A DNA stretch of 64,000 bases. It comes from Robiginitalea sp. SC105. Lineage in GTDB: Bacteria; Bacteroidota; Bacteroidia; Flavobacteriales; Flavobacteriaceae. This document shows, piece by piece, positions 1 to 8,729 of this stretch (position 1 is its first letter; each line of letters opens with the position of its first letter). The position numbers and the translations under genes were made by a program. The stretch is taken from positions 806,001 through 870,000 of the forward strand of contig NZ_JACLZF010000001.1 of assembly GCF_014243345.1 (NCBI RefSeq), in the 5' to 3' direction. Below the pieces are notes generated by a model. The model was not told where the DNA came from. It saw only the letters and a program-made list of their open reading frames with translations, and ran no database searches.

Positions 1-1
1 C

Positions 2-598
2 ATGGATCAGCTCCGGGAGCTGGCAGACGGGGAGCCCCAGGGTTTCCTGGAAATGGCGCTCCGCCTGCCCGATTCCCTGCGGACCGAGCGGGAGGAAATC
101 GACCCGGAGGAATACGCTGCCATCGAAGCGGCCCTGCTGGAGGCCATCGGGGAGCTGCAACAATTCCGCCGGGACGAGGGCAAGGCGCTGGAGGCCGACT
201 TCCGCCAGAGGATAGCTGCGATTTCGGCCCACCTGAAAGAGGTGGAAAGCCGGGACGGGGAACGCCTGGCCGCCGTGAGGGAACGCCTGCAGAAAGCGGT
301 AGCGGAAATCCGGGAATCGGTCGATGAGAACCGGTTTGAACAGGAGCTCATCTTCTACCTGGAAAAATATGACATCACCGAGGAAAAAGTCAGGCTCTCC
401 AAGCACCTGGAATATTTTGGGCAAAGCCTGGAAAGCGCCGATTCCAACGGTAAGAAACTCGGATTTATCTGCCAGGAAATCGGCCGGGAGATCAATACCA
501 TCGGCTCCAAGGCAAACGATGCGCCCATGCAGCGGATCGTGGTACAGATGAAGGACGAACTGGAGAAAGTAAAAGAACAAATCCTCAACGTACTCTGA
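2..598 (+). CDS. yicC: YicC/YloC family protein, C-terminal part
   Basis: This is the C-terminal two thirds (about 198 residues) of a YicC-type protein; the gene begins upstream of the window, so the first Met here is probably internal. Family members are about 290 residues and several act as endoribonucleases in stress RNA decay. The recognisable part is the C-terminal DUF1732-like end: a charged helical stretch, then GKKLGFICQEIGREINTIGSKA and a final MKDELEKVKEQILNV-type helix. The stop overlaps the gmk start by one base (TGATG), so the two are translationally coupled. The yicC-gmk order is common in bacteria. Family assignment is confident; the RNase activity is family knowledge only. Confidence 0.9.
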   Translation: MDQLRELADGEPQGFLEMALRLPDSLRTEREEIDPEEYAAIEAALLEAIGELQQFRRDEGKALEADFRQRIAAISAHLKEVESRDGERLAAVRERLQKAVAEIRESVDENRFEQELIFYLEKYDITEEKVRLSKHLEYFGQSLESADSNGKKLGFICQEIGREINTIGSKANDAPMQRIVVQMKDELEKVKEQILNVL

Positions 599-1203
599 TG
601 GCAGGGGGGAAGCTCATCGTGTTTTCGGCCCCTTCGGGCAGCGGCAAGACCACCATTGTGAGGCACCTGCTGGAACAGCCCGAACTAAACCTGGCGTTTT
701 CCGTCTCGGCCACCTCCCGTCCCCGGCGCCCCAAGGAAAAGCACGGGGAGCACTACTACTTCATGACCGTTTCCGAATTCAAAAAGCACATAAAAAACGG
801 GGACTTCCTGGAATGGGAAGAGGTCTACCGGGATAACTTCTACGGGACCCTGAAGAGCGAAGTGGAGCGCTTGTGGTCCGAGGGCAAGAATGTCATCTTC
901 GACATCGATGTGGCCGGGGGGTTGCGCATCAAGAAAAAATTCCCGGACCGTACCCTGGCTGTTTTCGTCAAGCCCCCGAGCGTGGACGAGCTGAAAATCC
1001 GGCTGAAAAAGCGCAGTACGGAGAGTGACGACAAGATCAACATGCGCATCGCCAAGGCTTCGGTGGAACTTGCAACGGCCCCCCAGTTTGACCGGATCAT
1101 TAAAAATTACGACCTCGATACGGCCCTCAGGGAAGCCCGGGAGCTGGTGGCCGGCTATATCGCTTCCCCTGCCCCGGACAGCACCCCCGGGAAAAAGGAA
1201 TAA
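598..1203 (+). CDS. gmk: Guanylate kinase
   Basis: Phosphorylates GMP to GDP with ATP in cytoplasmic purine metabolism. The 201-residue length is normal. The P-loop SAPSGSGKTTI lies at about residues 9-19, followed by the GMP-binding segment SATSRPRRPKEKHGEHYYF and the lid region with paired arginines near residues 130-145. The ATG overlaps the yicC stop by one base, and nadD follows after 19 bases, so yicC-gmk-nadD reads as one operon. No missing residues were seen. Confidence 0.97.
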   Translation: MAGGKLIVFSAPSGSGKTTIVRHLLEQPELNLAFSVSATSRPRRPKEKHGEHYYFMTVSEFKKHIKNGDFLEWEEVYRDNFYGTLKSEVERLWSEGKNVIFDIDVAGGLRIKKKFPDRTLAVFVKPPSVDELKIRLKKRSTESDDKINMRIAKASVELATAPQFDRIIKNYDLDTALREARELVAGYIASPAPDSTPGKKE

Positions 1204-1222
1204 CCGCAACTTTCCCGCCCCC

Positions 1223-1807
1223 ATGAAGAAAACTGGCCTGTTTTTCGGCACTTTCAACCCGATCCACATCGGCCACCTGATCATTGCCAACCACCTGGCC
1301 GAATTCTCCGACCTGGATGAGGTGTGGTTCGTGGTTACCCCGAGGAGTCCGTTCAAGGCCAAGGAAAGCCTGCTGGACGACCACCACCGCTTCCAGATGG
1401 TCTATGAAGCCGTAAAGGAATATCCCCGGTTGCTGGCCAGCGATGCGGAATTTAAAATGGACCAGCCGAATTACACCATCGATACGCTGACCCGATTGCG
1501 GGAGCAGTACGGGACGGACCGCGTCTTTTCACTCATCCTTGGGGAGGACAACCTGAAGGGGTTCCACAAATGGAAGAACTACGAGGCGATCCTGGCCTAT
1601 TATTCCCTGTATGTATACCCCAGGATCAGCGGGGGCAAAATCCCCGGGGAATTCGAAAGCCATCCGTCCATAACGCGGGTGGACGCCCCGATCATGGAAT
1701 TGTCGGCCACCTTTATCCGGACCCAGCACAAGGCGGGTAAGAACATCCGCCCGATGCTTCCCGAGGCGGTTTGGAAATACATGGACGAGATGAATTTTTA
1801 CCGGTGA
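1223..1807 (+). CDS. nadD: Nicotinate-nucleotide adenylyltransferase
   Basis: Transfers AMP from ATP to nicotinate mononucleotide in NAD synthesis. The protein of 194 residues starts with the nucleotidyltransferase motif GTFNPIHIGHL (residues 9-19) and ends with the SATFIR motif that closes the ATP site. The reading frame is open upstream to 1025, but that part overlaps gmk out of frame. The ATG at 1223, 19 bases after the gmk stop, puts the signature at the usual distance from the N terminus. Its last 10 bases overlap the convergent gene at 1798-2223. Confidence 0.95.
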   Translation: MKKTGLFFGTFNPIHIGHLIIANHLAEFSDLDEVWFVVTPRSPFKAKESLLDDHHRFQMVYEAVKEYPRLLASDAEFKMDQPNYTIDTLTRLREQYGTDRVFSLILGEDNLKGFHKWKNYEAILAYYSLYVYPRISGGKIPGEFESHPSITRVDAPIMELSATFIRTQHKAGKNIRPMLPEAVWKYMDEMNFYR

Positions 1808-2223
1808 GGCCGGGAATGGGCGTGCCCTTCAATTAGTTTTTGGGCCCAGGCAAGCCCTTCCTCCATGGAGGTGAAAATCCCGCTGGGACAGGGTAAAAAG
1901 CGCTGTTCCAGCCTGGCGATGCGCAAATTGAGCTCATTGTACACTACAGCTCCGTACCCCAGCAGAAAGGGGAACAATTTGTGGGCTTCCAGGTGCAGGG
2001 TGGGGTCCAGGGAATAGGAAAACTCCCGGTCGGACAGGTATACGGCCGGTTGCTGGGCGTTGTAGAATTCAATGCCAATTGCGATGACCGGCAAGACATC
2101 ATCCAGGGAAATCGCCTGCCCTTCATGGACTTTTCCGATAACCAGGTTCTTATAAAACCGGAAGGTGCCGATTTCGAGCTGGTACTCGGTGATAAAGGTA
2201 GTTTCGAGTTCTGTTCCGGTCAT
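1798..2223 (-). CDS. Conserved-looking hypothetical protein, 141 aa
   Basis: Function not recognised. The protein has no signal peptide or membrane segment and looks like a small cytoplasmic alpha/beta domain: a first strand-rich half (ETTFITEYQLEIGTFRFYKNLVIGKVHEG) and a C-terminal helix EEGLAWAQKLI. The layout recalls small SpoIIAA/STAS-like single-domain proteins seen in Bacteroidota, which is only an impression. It begins with ATG at 2223 and overlaps the 3' end of nadD by 10 bases in convergent orientation, so the two genes share their ends. It is separated from the DUF6503 gene by 83 bases. Confidence 0.7.
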   Translation of the reverse strand: MTGTELETTFITEYQLEIGTFRFYKNLVIGKVHEGQAISLDDVLPVIAIGIEFYNAQQPAVYLSDREFSYSLDPTLHLEAHKLFPFLLGYGAVVYNELNLRIARLEQRFLPCPSGIFTSMEEGLAWAQKLIEGHAHSRPHR

Positions 2224-2306
2224 TGCCCATGGATCTCCTGCAAAAGTTATAAATTATCTGATCCGGATTTTGGGAAGAGCCGGATAATCGACCAACGACC
2301 AAATTA

Positions 2307-3038
2307 TCAGTGCAAATGCACCTGCCTGCCCGCCTCAAGCAGGTCGGCACCGAGAAATTCCCCGGTGTCATTCCGGTACCATTTGCGCAGTTTGGGGAGG
2401 CGCATGCCGCCGAGTCGGGCTTCGCCCTCGAGCAGGATGTACTCCCCGTCATTTTTGGACCGGTCGTGGTAGAACCGGTAGGCGCCCAGAGCATAGGTCT
2501 GCGGGTCAAAATAAAAGATCCAGGTATCCAAACCGGTTTCCGGATCGTAGGTGGCTTCCAGGGCGAGGTAGGCCTTTCCGTGGAAGCGTACCCGTTCCAC
2601 CCCGGGTTGGAGTTGGGTTCCCGGGTCGCGGAGTTTCATGGGGAGGCCGTAGAGGTAGCTGTAATAATCGCGCAGCATCCGGGCGCGATCGCAGGTGAGG
2701 TTTTCCGAAGCGGCAATGGATTCCGAAAAGCTGGTTTCGCCCATATACCGGAGCTCGCAGTGGTCGCCGGCCAGCGCGTATTTCTTGGTCACCCCATCCT
2801 GTTCCACGCAAATCCGGAACAGGGAGCGATCCTGTTCCATGTGGATATAGCTCATCCGGTCCGCACCCCCGGGCCGGGTGGCCAGGATTTCAAGGTCTGC
2901 CTCCAGGCTCCCCCAGTGGCCCTCCGGGTCGTGGTAGGCGATGCTCTTGTCCAGGAGTTCAGAGGCAGTAATAGCCTGGGAAAGGCCAGTGACAGATACT
3001 TGTAATAGCAGGAGCCATATCAGGAAGGGGCGTTTCAT
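2307..3038 (-). CDS. DUF6503 family secreted protein
   Basis: A 243-residue exported protein with a clean signal peptide (MKRPFLIWLLLLQVSVTGLSQ). The start of the mature part, ITASELLDKSIAYHDPEGHWGSL, is the pattern known from the flavobacterial DUF6503 family, whose lipoprotein-localisation-like beta fold has no assigned role. The C-terminal half has repeated aromatic-rich strands (TGLDTWIFYFDPQTYALGAYRFYH). It likely sits in the periplasm. It is transcribed alone, on the same strand as the PiT gene upstream but 59 bases away from it. Confidence 0.8.
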   Translation of the reverse strand: MKRPFLIWLLLLQVSVTGLSQAITASELLDKSIAYHDPEGHWGSLEADLEILATRPGGADRMSYIHMEQDRSLFRICVEQDGVTKKYALAGDHCELRYMGETSFSESIAASENLTCDRARMLRDYYSYLYGLPMKLRDPGTQLQPGVERVRFHGKAYLALEATYDPETGLDTWIFYFDPQTYALGAYRFYHDRSKNDGEYILLEGEARLGGMRLPKLRKWYRNDTGEFLGADLLEAGRQVHLH

Positions 3039-3097
3039 ATTGCGGTCTTTCTTTATGGCTAAAAGGAAATTCTATAGCCCGCTCTTACTCCGATTTC

Positions 3098-5401
3098 TTA
3101 AAGTAGGGGCGCTTTTTCAATAACCGAAGGATTTCGGGATGCTTCATAGGCCGAACGGTATTGTTCCAGCAGGTTTATTGTAGCAGTCACAAAATCCTTG
3201 GTCTCAAGCAAAAGCGAAAAATAAAGCGTGGTATTTTTAGGGCTGGACTCTTCGCTCCTGGTCCTTGCCACCTGCTTTTCGATTTTCTGGGAAACCATAT
3301 CGAACAGTTCCTGCTTGCGGTCGACAATCATGGCAATATCCTCCAGCGCATTCTTGTCAAATGCCTCTTTGGTAAAATTGAGGATTTCCTCCAATTTGAG
3401 GTCGATCTCCTTCAGTTCCTTGATCTGGTTGTACTTGAGCTTTTTGTGATTGTTGTGGACGTGTTTGTGGCTAACCTTACCGATGTATTCGAGGGACTGT
3501 GCCATATCCTGCAGATCCCCGAGTATATTGATATAAAAATTACTCGCCCCTACGTGGCCTTCATCCAGATTCTTGATAAAGTAGAATATGCTGTCCCGAA
3601 GGTCGTCGATCTCAGCCAGGAGCTTGGTCCCCTGTTTCTTGTTTTTCTTCAACAAATCAAGGTCCATCTTCGATAGCCCGTTAATGGAGTTGGTGTAGAT
3701 CTTGTTGCTGCGCTTCAACACATTGGAAATATTGCTGGCACTCTCTGAAATCACCCCCTGCAGTGAACTGCTTTCTGCCCTGTTGAGGGTGTCCTCCGCC
3801 TTCAGTTCGCGGCTCATCTTGCGATGGGAAATATAGTTGCGCGCCAGCAGCAGAATAGCCACAAATAGCAATATACCGATAGCCGTGCCTTTCCCAAAGC
3901 TGATAACCGTCAGAATGGCTCCTGATGCAATAAAGGCGATGATGGCGGTCATGAACCACCCGCCGATTACGTTCAGGACGCCAGCAACCCGGTAAACGGC
4001 ACTTTCGCTACCCCAAGCACGATCGGCCAGGGAGGTTCCCATGGCTACCATGAAGGTCACATAGGTGGTGGAAAGGGGTAATTTGTAGGAGGTCGCTACG
4101 GAAATCAGGATACCCGCAACCATCAGGTTAACCGCGGCCCGAACCATGTCAAAGGCCGGGAGTTCGTGTACTCTTCCCTTGCTAAGTTTTATGACAGGCT
4201 TTTCGAAACGCTTGTCGATCCGCTGTTGCAGGCTATTCGGGATAACCGTACGGGTATAGGTTCCGATCATTAACGAAAAGCGGACCAGGGTGCGGGAAAG
4301 GAAATTGGGTTCAAAACGTTCCCTTGCCTCGCCTTCCCGTGCCAGGTTGATCTCGGTATCCGCCACATAGCGTGCTTTTTTGGAGAGCCACAGGGTTACG
4401 ACCATTACGAGGCCCGAAATAAAGAGCAGTATGGTAGGGGTGGGGACCTTATTGGCCAGCACACTCATGCTGAAAGAACCGGCTTCAACCCCTGACGCGG
4501 ACCATGCTTCATAGGACTGGTATGCGGCGATGGGCACACCTATAAAATTGACCAGGTCATTTCCGGCAAATGCCAGGGCAAGGGCAAATGTGCCGACCCC
4601 GATGATTACCTTGTAGATGTTGGTTTTGGCCAATCGTATCAGGGCAATGGAAAGCAGCGACCAGAATACGATGCTGATAAGAATTATCGGGACTACCCGG
4701 GCTTCCAGAAACTCAGAAATTTTTACTCCGCCAATGGCATCGTAGGTTACATCGGCAAATGGTGTGCCTTTGATCCCTTTCATAAAGATGAAATAGGTGA
4801 TCGCCGACAGAGCAACCCCGCCGAAAACTGCACCTACCCAGTCCTTCTTTTTCTGGAAATTATAGGAGAGCATGAGCCTGGACAACCATTGTACGCAAGC
4901 CCCGATCGAAAATGCCACGACGACCGACAAAAGGATCCCCATGATAATCTCGGTCGCTTTGCTCGTATTTATGTAATTAATAACATCCGTAAAGCTTCCC
5001 CCATCGGCGGCTATTTTGATCATGGACATGGCCACTGCGGCACCCAAAAGCTCAAAGACAATGGATACCGTCGTTGAGGTGGGCATCCCGAGGGTATTGA
5101 AAAAGTCAAGGAGCAGGATATCCGTGATCATCACTGCCATAAAAATGAACATGATCTCGTCAAAATAGAATTCTCCCGGGTTGAAGATGCCCTTTCGGGC
5201 AACTTCCATCATGCCGCTGGAGAAGATGGCCCCAAAGGCAATGCCGAGGCTTGCCACGATCATGATTGTCCGGAAGGAAATCGCCTTGGACCCGATGGCG
5301 GAATTCAGGAAATTCACTGCATCATTGCTCACTCCCACAACGAGATCCGCTACAGCCAGGGCGGCCAGAGCAATGATCATTAACAGGTAAATATTATCCA
5401 T
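3098..5401 (-). CDS. PiT-family inorganic phosphate transporter with PhoU-like tail
   Basis: A low-affinity phosphate:cation symporter of the inner membrane. The protein is 767 residues. It carries the PiT signature twice in variant form (GVSNDAVNFLNSAIGSKA near residue 23 and AGNDLVNFIGVP near residue 285), about ten to twelve hydrophobic segments, then a soluble C-terminal region of roughly 220 residues rich in charged helices (residues 540-750) that resembles the PhoU/DUF47 partner usually encoded separately. The porin gene lies 73 bases upstream on the same strand, so porin and PiT probably form a phosphate uptake operon. Control by phosphate is inferred from this context. Confidence 0.92.
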   Translation of the reverse strand: MDNIYLLMIIALAALAVADLVVGVSNDAVNFLNSAIGSKAISFRTIMIVASLGIAFGAIFSSGMMEVARKGIFNPGEFYFDEIMFIFMAVMITDILLLDFFNTLGMPTSTTVSIVFELLGAAVAMSMIKIAADGGSFTDVINYINTSKATEIIMGILLSVVVAFSIGACVQWLSRLMLSYNFQKKKDWVGAVFGGVALSAITYFIFMKGIKGTPFADVTYDAIGGVKISEFLEARVVPIILISIVFWSLLSIALIRLAKTNIYKVIIGVGTFALALAFAGNDLVNFIGVPIAAYQSYEAWSASGVEAGSFSMSVLANKVPTPTILLFISGLVMVVTLWLSKKARYVADTEINLAREGEARERFEPNFLSRTLVRFSLMIGTYTRTVIPNSLQQRIDKRFEKPVIKLSKGRVHELPAFDMVRAAVNLMVAGILISVATSYKLPLSTTYVTFMVAMGTSLADRAWGSESAVYRVAGVLNVIGGWFMTAIIAFIASGAILTVISFGKGTAIGILLFVAILLLARNYISHRKMSRELKAEDTLNRAESSSLQGVISESASNISNVLKRSNKIYTNSINGLSKMDLDLLKKNKKQGTKLLAEIDDLRDSIFYFIKNLDEGHVGASNFYINILGDLQDMAQSLEYIGKVSHKHVHNNHKKLKYNQIKELKEIDLKLEEILNFTKEAFDKNALEDIAMIVDRKQELFDMVSQKIEKQVARTRSEESSPKNTTLYFSLLLETKDFVTATINLLEQYRSAYEASRNPSVIEKAPLL

Positions 5402-5474
5402 AGTAATTTGCTAAAACAATTTACAAATATCTCTTCTAAAAGCCCGGCAGGTGTTACCTAAAAGTTATTTTATT

Positions 5475-6683
5475 TTAGAAATGGAGGTCCAGCTGAAGCC
5501 TGTACATGAGTTCGTCCGAACCGGCTACCGCGTCGAGGTAGCTGATATCCGTTTGTACCTTAAGCTTATGCCCTGAAAAGTACCTGGAGAGCCCCAAGGT
5601 GTACTGCGAAAGGGGTGCCGCACCAGTAACGGTTTCGTCGAGTTCAATATGCGTATACCGGCCGGCAACTTCCCAGTTTTTGGCCGTCAGATACCCGGCC
5701 TGGAGATTGAGCCCATTACCCACTGCCACCACATCCCCTGTCGGGCTGCCATCACTGTTCAGTGCGATCGGGTCATCTGCTTTACGGTCGGCGTATTCCC
5801 CCATGAATGAGAACCCCCGGTATTTGAATACCGCATCCACGAACAGTGTTTTTATCGGGGTCTGGAACAGGCCGGTATCTGTGAACATATAGGATCCCAG
5901 GTTGCTCCGGGTCCGGACGGCATCGTCATTGTAGTCGTACGACGATGCCAGCATGAGTTTCGGAGCGGGTTCCCGAACCAGATCCGCCCCGCTGTATTCG
6001 CTGTCTTTTGTGAATGCGCCAAAAGGGAGTAGTTCCAACCTCGCTGTATACTTATGGCCACCCTGGTTCCCCTGGGTTACGTTCCGGCCCTCACCCTGCG
6101 AAAAGGCCAGGATTTCCCGGATCAGGAAGCTATTGGTCAGCATGGTGTGGTGCCGCAGTTGAAAGCCGATGTCCCGGTCGATATTGAAGGTGCTGTTTAA
6201 CAGGGAACGATCCACCAGTTGCAGGTCGCCGGAGGAGATTACCCGCTCCACGTTTCCGGGAAGCTTTGTCTGGCCGGCCCAAAGCACGAAATTCTCGTAG
6301 AAATTCCATTTAACCACTGCGTCCATTACAAACCTCGGACTGTTCCGGGTAAATTCCGAGGCACCCGACATATCGCGGTTGGACAATCCCAACTCGATTT
6401 TGTATTCCAGCTTGGGCGAGAATGCGTAACCGTCAAATTTCAGGCGGGAACGCCGTATCAGGAAATTGGTGGAAGGGTCTGCCAGGGAACCTGCGGCATT
6501 TTCGGTCCAGTCGAGTGTCGTGAGAAACTGAAAGCGAAGACCCACCTTCATAGTCCAGGAACTGTCCTGTCCTACCAGGTTAAACAGGCCTTTGCCAAAT
6601 GCCGGAGCATTTGCTTCTTGAGCGGAAAGGGTGGCGGCAAGGAAAAATGCCATAAGGGCCGCCTGGAATCGGATTACTTTCAA
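5475..6683 (-). CDS. OprP/OprO-type phosphate-selective porin
   Basis: Outer-membrane beta-barrel porin of 402 residues. After a signal peptide cleaved near SAQ (residue 22) come alternating strands typical of phosphate porins, such as LIRRSRLKFDGYAFSPKLEYKIEL and KWNFYENFVLWAGQTKLP, and the chain ends in the aromatic residue F (DLHF) as barrels do. The start codon is TTG at 6683; it supplies the basic n-region MKVIRFQ that the next ATG (6653) would lose. The PiT gene follows in the same direction. The upstream region is unusual: it contains an intrinsic terminator, a long-range inverted repeat that includes the TTG, and direct repeats shared with the TonB-receptor promoter. Confidence 0.9.
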   Translation of the reverse strand: MKVIRFQAALMAFFLAATLSAQEANAPAFGKGLFNLVGQDSSWTMKVGLRFQFLTTLDWTENAAGSLADPSTNFLIRRSRLKFDGYAFSPKLEYKIELGLSNRDMSGASEFTRNSPRFVMDAVVKWNFYENFVLWAGQTKLPGNVERVISSGDLQLVDRSLLNSTFNIDRDIGFQLRHHTMLTNSFLIREILAFSQGEGRNVTQGNQGGHKYTARLELLPFGAFTKDSEYSGADLVREPAPKLMLASSYDYNDDAVRTRSNLGSYMFTDTGLFQTPIKTLFVDAVFKYRGFSFMGEYADRKADDPIALNSDGSPTGDVVAVGNGLNLQAGYLTAKNWEVAGRYTHIELDETVTGAAPLSQYTLGLSRYFSGHKLKVQTDISYLDAVAGSDELMYRLQLDLHF

Positions 6684-6720
6684 AGTTTAGTTTTTTGTCA
6701 CTGCAAAGAACCGAAAGGCT

Positions 6721-6750
6721 TATTAAGCCAAGGTTAACTAAACTTTAATT
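6721..6750 (-). promoter_or_regulatory. 11-bp direct repeats (PHO-box-like) upstream of porin
   Basis: TTAA occurs at 6723, 6734 and 6745, exactly 11 bp apart, within TATTAAGCCAAGGTTAAC and the following CTTTAATTG. The 18-mer at 6721-6738 matches 16 of 18 bases of the sequence at 11658-11675 upstream of the TonB receptor gene. Direct repeats at 11-bp spacing are the layout of PhoB-type operators. Assignment to a PhoB-like regulator is inferred from the gene context. Confidence 0.5.
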
Positions 6751-6762
6751 GATACACATAAA

Positions 6763-6787
6763 AAAACTGCCTTGGCCAGAGGCAGTT
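6763..6787 (-). terminator. Intrinsic terminator inside the porin upstream region
   Basis: Read on the minus strand: stem AACTGCC (6787-6781), a 9-nt loop, then GGCAGTT (6771-6765) running into a T tract. It lies 80 bases before the porin start, with no protein-coding gene on the minus strand just upstream. It must therefore end either a short RNA made from 6790-7040 or an attenuated porin leader. A strong-looking hairpin; its role is inferred. Confidence 0.6.
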
Positions 6788-6828
6788 AGCGTATCCATAC
6801 AAATACAGTCGACAAAAACTAAACTTTA

Positions 6829-6995
6829 TATGTAATACAGCATGTGACTAATCACCTTACAAAACTCTGATACAAAATTTAGTTTAGGGTAACCGGAATA
6901 TTAAGGAATTATGAATGTTCCTGGTTTTGGCGGCCTCCGGGTACACTAAGAATCAAATAATTACGTTTTAATGTAAAATTAATGTTACGTAAAAG
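6829..6995. other. AT-rich intergenic stretch without visible gene
   Basis: This part of the 364-base porin-MORN intergenic region is AT-rich and shows no open reading frame worth calling. It could contain the start of a minus-strand small RNA or leader ending at the terminator 6763-6787, but no good minus-strand TAnnTTTG element was found. Confidence 0.4.
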
Positions 6996-7025
6996 TTGAT
7001 TAAAGGTTAAAATTAATTATCTTTA
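6996..7025 (+). promoter_or_regulatory. Flavobacterial-type promoter of the MORN-repeat gene
   Basis: TTG at 6996-6998, 19 nt spacer, TATCTTTA at 7018-7025, which fits the Bacteroidota TTG-N19-TAnnTTTG consensus in all but the last base. Transcription would start near 7032, giving a leader of about 16 nt before the ATG at 7048. Confidence 0.5.
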
Positions 7026-7047
7026 AACCTACAGAAAGATTTTTGTT

Positions 7048-7401
7048 ATGAAGCGTCTGATACTGATACTGTTGATTGTTCCCGGGCTCATGCTGGCACA
7101 GCAAAAGCGGGATGCGAAATTACTTGAAGATGAAAACCTGATTCAGGCGGTTTATTATCATCCCAACGGCGAGATCAGTCAGGTGGGCACATTTAACCTG
7201 CAGGGACAGCTTCACGGGGACTGGATAAGTTATTCCGAAAACGGAGAAAAGTTGTCCATGGGTTCCTACCTCAATGGTGAAAAGGATGGCAAATGGTTCT
7301 TCTGGGACAAGGGAATCCTCCGTGAGGTGGATTACGAAAAGAATTTGATTGCTTCCGTCCAGGAATGGAAGGAAGGCACCCGGTTGGCCGTCAACAGGTA
7401 A
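7048..7401 (+). CDS. Secreted MORN-repeat (YwqK-like) protein
   Basis: A 117-residue protein with a signal peptide (MKRLILILLIVPGLMLAQ) followed by MORN-like repeats: YHPNGEISQVGTFN-QGQLHGDWISYSENGEKLSMGSY and NGEKDGKWFFWDKGILREVDY. Such proteins are often labelled YwqK antitoxin-like, but there is no toxin partner here and the export signal argues for an envelope role. It is monocistronic, with its own promoter and a strong terminator just downstream. Exact function unknown. Confidence 0.85.
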   Translation: MKRLILILLIVPGLMLAQQKRDAKLLEDENLIQAVYYHPNGEISQVGTFNLQGQLHGDWISYSENGEKLSMGSYLNGEKDGKWFFWDKGILREVDYEKNLIASVQEWKEGTRLAVNR

Positions 7402-7423
7402 AACTACCCGGGTCCATAATATT

Positions 7424-7461
7424 AAAGCCGCGCGTGATTCACGCGCGGCTTTTGTTTTTTA
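7424..7461 (+). terminator. Rho-independent terminator
   Basis: An 11-bp GC-rich stem (agccgcgcgtg 7426-7436 / cacgcgcggct 7440-7450, loop att) followed by TTTTGTTTTTT. It lies 20 bases after the MORN gene stop. The opposite strand also ends in a short T run, so it may serve the convergent gene that ends at 7499. Confidence 0.9.
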
Positions 7462-7498
7462 TGACTTTTCTACCCCCTGGCTTCGGGGTGTGGCCTGT

Positions 7499-8707
7499 TT
7501 AGTTGATGCCAACCGTCCAGCCGGATCCCCAGCTGCTTACGTCGGTACCTGTCCCGTTGCCGACCCCGGAAAGGAAATCCGCGTCGGTGAAGGTAAAGCC
7601 GGTATCGTTCTTTACCTGGGTGGTCACCCCGTTAAAGGCCACGTCGATTACCTGCAGCAGGTCATCGAGCACGCCCTGTCCGGTGGGGTTGTCGCCGGTA
7701 TCCCCGTCCAGGTCAAAGGCCTCTTCGAAATTCGTTACCACCACGTTGGTGAAGATCCCCTGGGTCCCGGCGCGCAGGCGGATCGCCTCATTCCCGGCAA
7801 GCCCGGTACCGACGACCGTCACGTTGGTGACATTGGGGGCAGAAAAATACCCGCCTTCATTGCTGAAATCGGTATTGTATCCATCGCACTCAAACGCCTT
7901 GTCGTGGGAAGTGCCGTGTTGTACGTACACATCGGTGATGGAACCGATATAGCCTTCGGTCCAGTCGATGGAGTCATCTTCGCAGTTTACCACCGCCACA
8001 TTGCTGACGTTTACGGTGCCCCCGAAAAATTCCACCCCGTCGTCGGAGCCTTCGAAGATCTCAATGTAGCTGATGGAGGTACCGTTGCCAACCCCGTAGA
8101 GGGACAGGCCGTTCAACTCCGCATTCCCGTCGATGGCCCCTCCGGCATATTCGATACGGACATATTGCAGGGTCCCGGAATTATCCCCGGGGGTGTTGCC
8201 TCCGTAGGAAAGGCCACCCACTTCTGAAGTGGCGGTATCCTCCGAGCCATCGGCGGTCGAGTTGATCGGTGCCCGGCCACAGATAACGAGTCCGCCCCAG
8301 TCCCCGGAGCCCGGGCTGCTGGCGTTGGATGTCATTACGATCGGGGCGGAAGCACTTCCAACCGCATTGATCTGAGCGCCCTGCTGGATGGCGATATAGG
8401 CATTGACCCCTACCGGCTGCACCTTGATGGTGAGGCCTGCGGGGATGCTCAGGGTCGTACCGCTGGCCATCAATACCGGTCCGGTTACCACGTATTCCGT
8501 GTTGGCGTCGAGGGTCAGGTCCTGGGTGTAAACCCCGCTGAGGTTTACGGTGGTGTCTCCGGGATCTTCACCCCCGCCTCCGGTATTGTTGTTGGTGGTG
8601 TTGTTGGTCACGCTGTTATCGTTGATCACGATATCGGACGTATCGTCGCTCTCGCAGGAGGCCAGCAGGGCAGCGGCAATACCAAGGGTTAAAATGGTTT
8701 TCTTCAT
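7499..8707 (-). CDS. Outer-membrane lipoprotein with predicted right-handed beta-helix
   Basis: A 402-residue lipoprotein: lipobox LLASC near residue 17, then a low-complexity Asn/Thr/Gly linker (residues 28-50) and a repetitive beta-rich domain with many short Asn/Gly/Asp turns (DNSGTLQYVRIEYAGG, NGTSISYIEIFEGSDDGVEFFGG) typical of parallel beta-helix proteins. Homologues are often mislabelled as multidrug transporters, but no membrane segments exist. It sits 22 bases downstream of the TonB receptor gene on the same strand, so it is probably the surface-exposed substrate-binding partner of that receptor. The substrate is not visible; phosphate-related scavenging is suggested by the neighbouring porin and PiT genes. 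Confidence 0.8.
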   Translation of the reverse strand: MKKTILTLGIAAALLASCESDDTSDIVINDNSVTNNTTNNNTGGGGEDPGDTTVNLSGVYTQDLTLDANTEYVVTGPVLMASGTTLSIPAGLTIKVQPVGVNAYIAIQQGAQINAVGSASAPIVMTSNASSPGSGDWGGLVICGRAPINSTADGSEDTATSEVGGLSYGGNTPGDNSGTLQYVRIEYAGGAIDGNAELNGLSLYGVGNGTSISYIEIFEGSDDGVEFFGGTVNVSNVAVVNCEDDSIDWTEGYIGSITDVYVQHGTSHDKAFECDGYNTDFSNEGGYFSAPNVTNVTVVGTGLAGNEAIRLRAGTQGIFTNVVVTNFEEAFDLDGDTGDNPTGQGVLDDLLQVIDVAFNGVTTQVKNDTGFTFTDADFLSGVGNGTGTDVSSWGSGWTVGIN

Positions 8708-8729
8708 TGTTTTGAGTTTAATTGTAGTA

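Larger units (their letters stand above)
6681..6829 (-). promoter_or_regulatory. Long-range inverted repeat spanning the porin leader
   Basis: On the + strand, 6681-6699 (caaagtttagttttttgtc) is the reverse complement of 6811-6828 (gacaaaaactaaacttta) apart from one base in the A run and a terminal wobble. In a minus-strand transcript these arms would pair over about 17 bp and bury the porin TTG start codon (6683-6681). The loop contains a terminator hairpin. A third partial copy (aactaaacttta) lies at 6737-6748. The arms are seen directly; a regulatory role is inference, and the arms are AT-rich. Confidence 0.45.
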
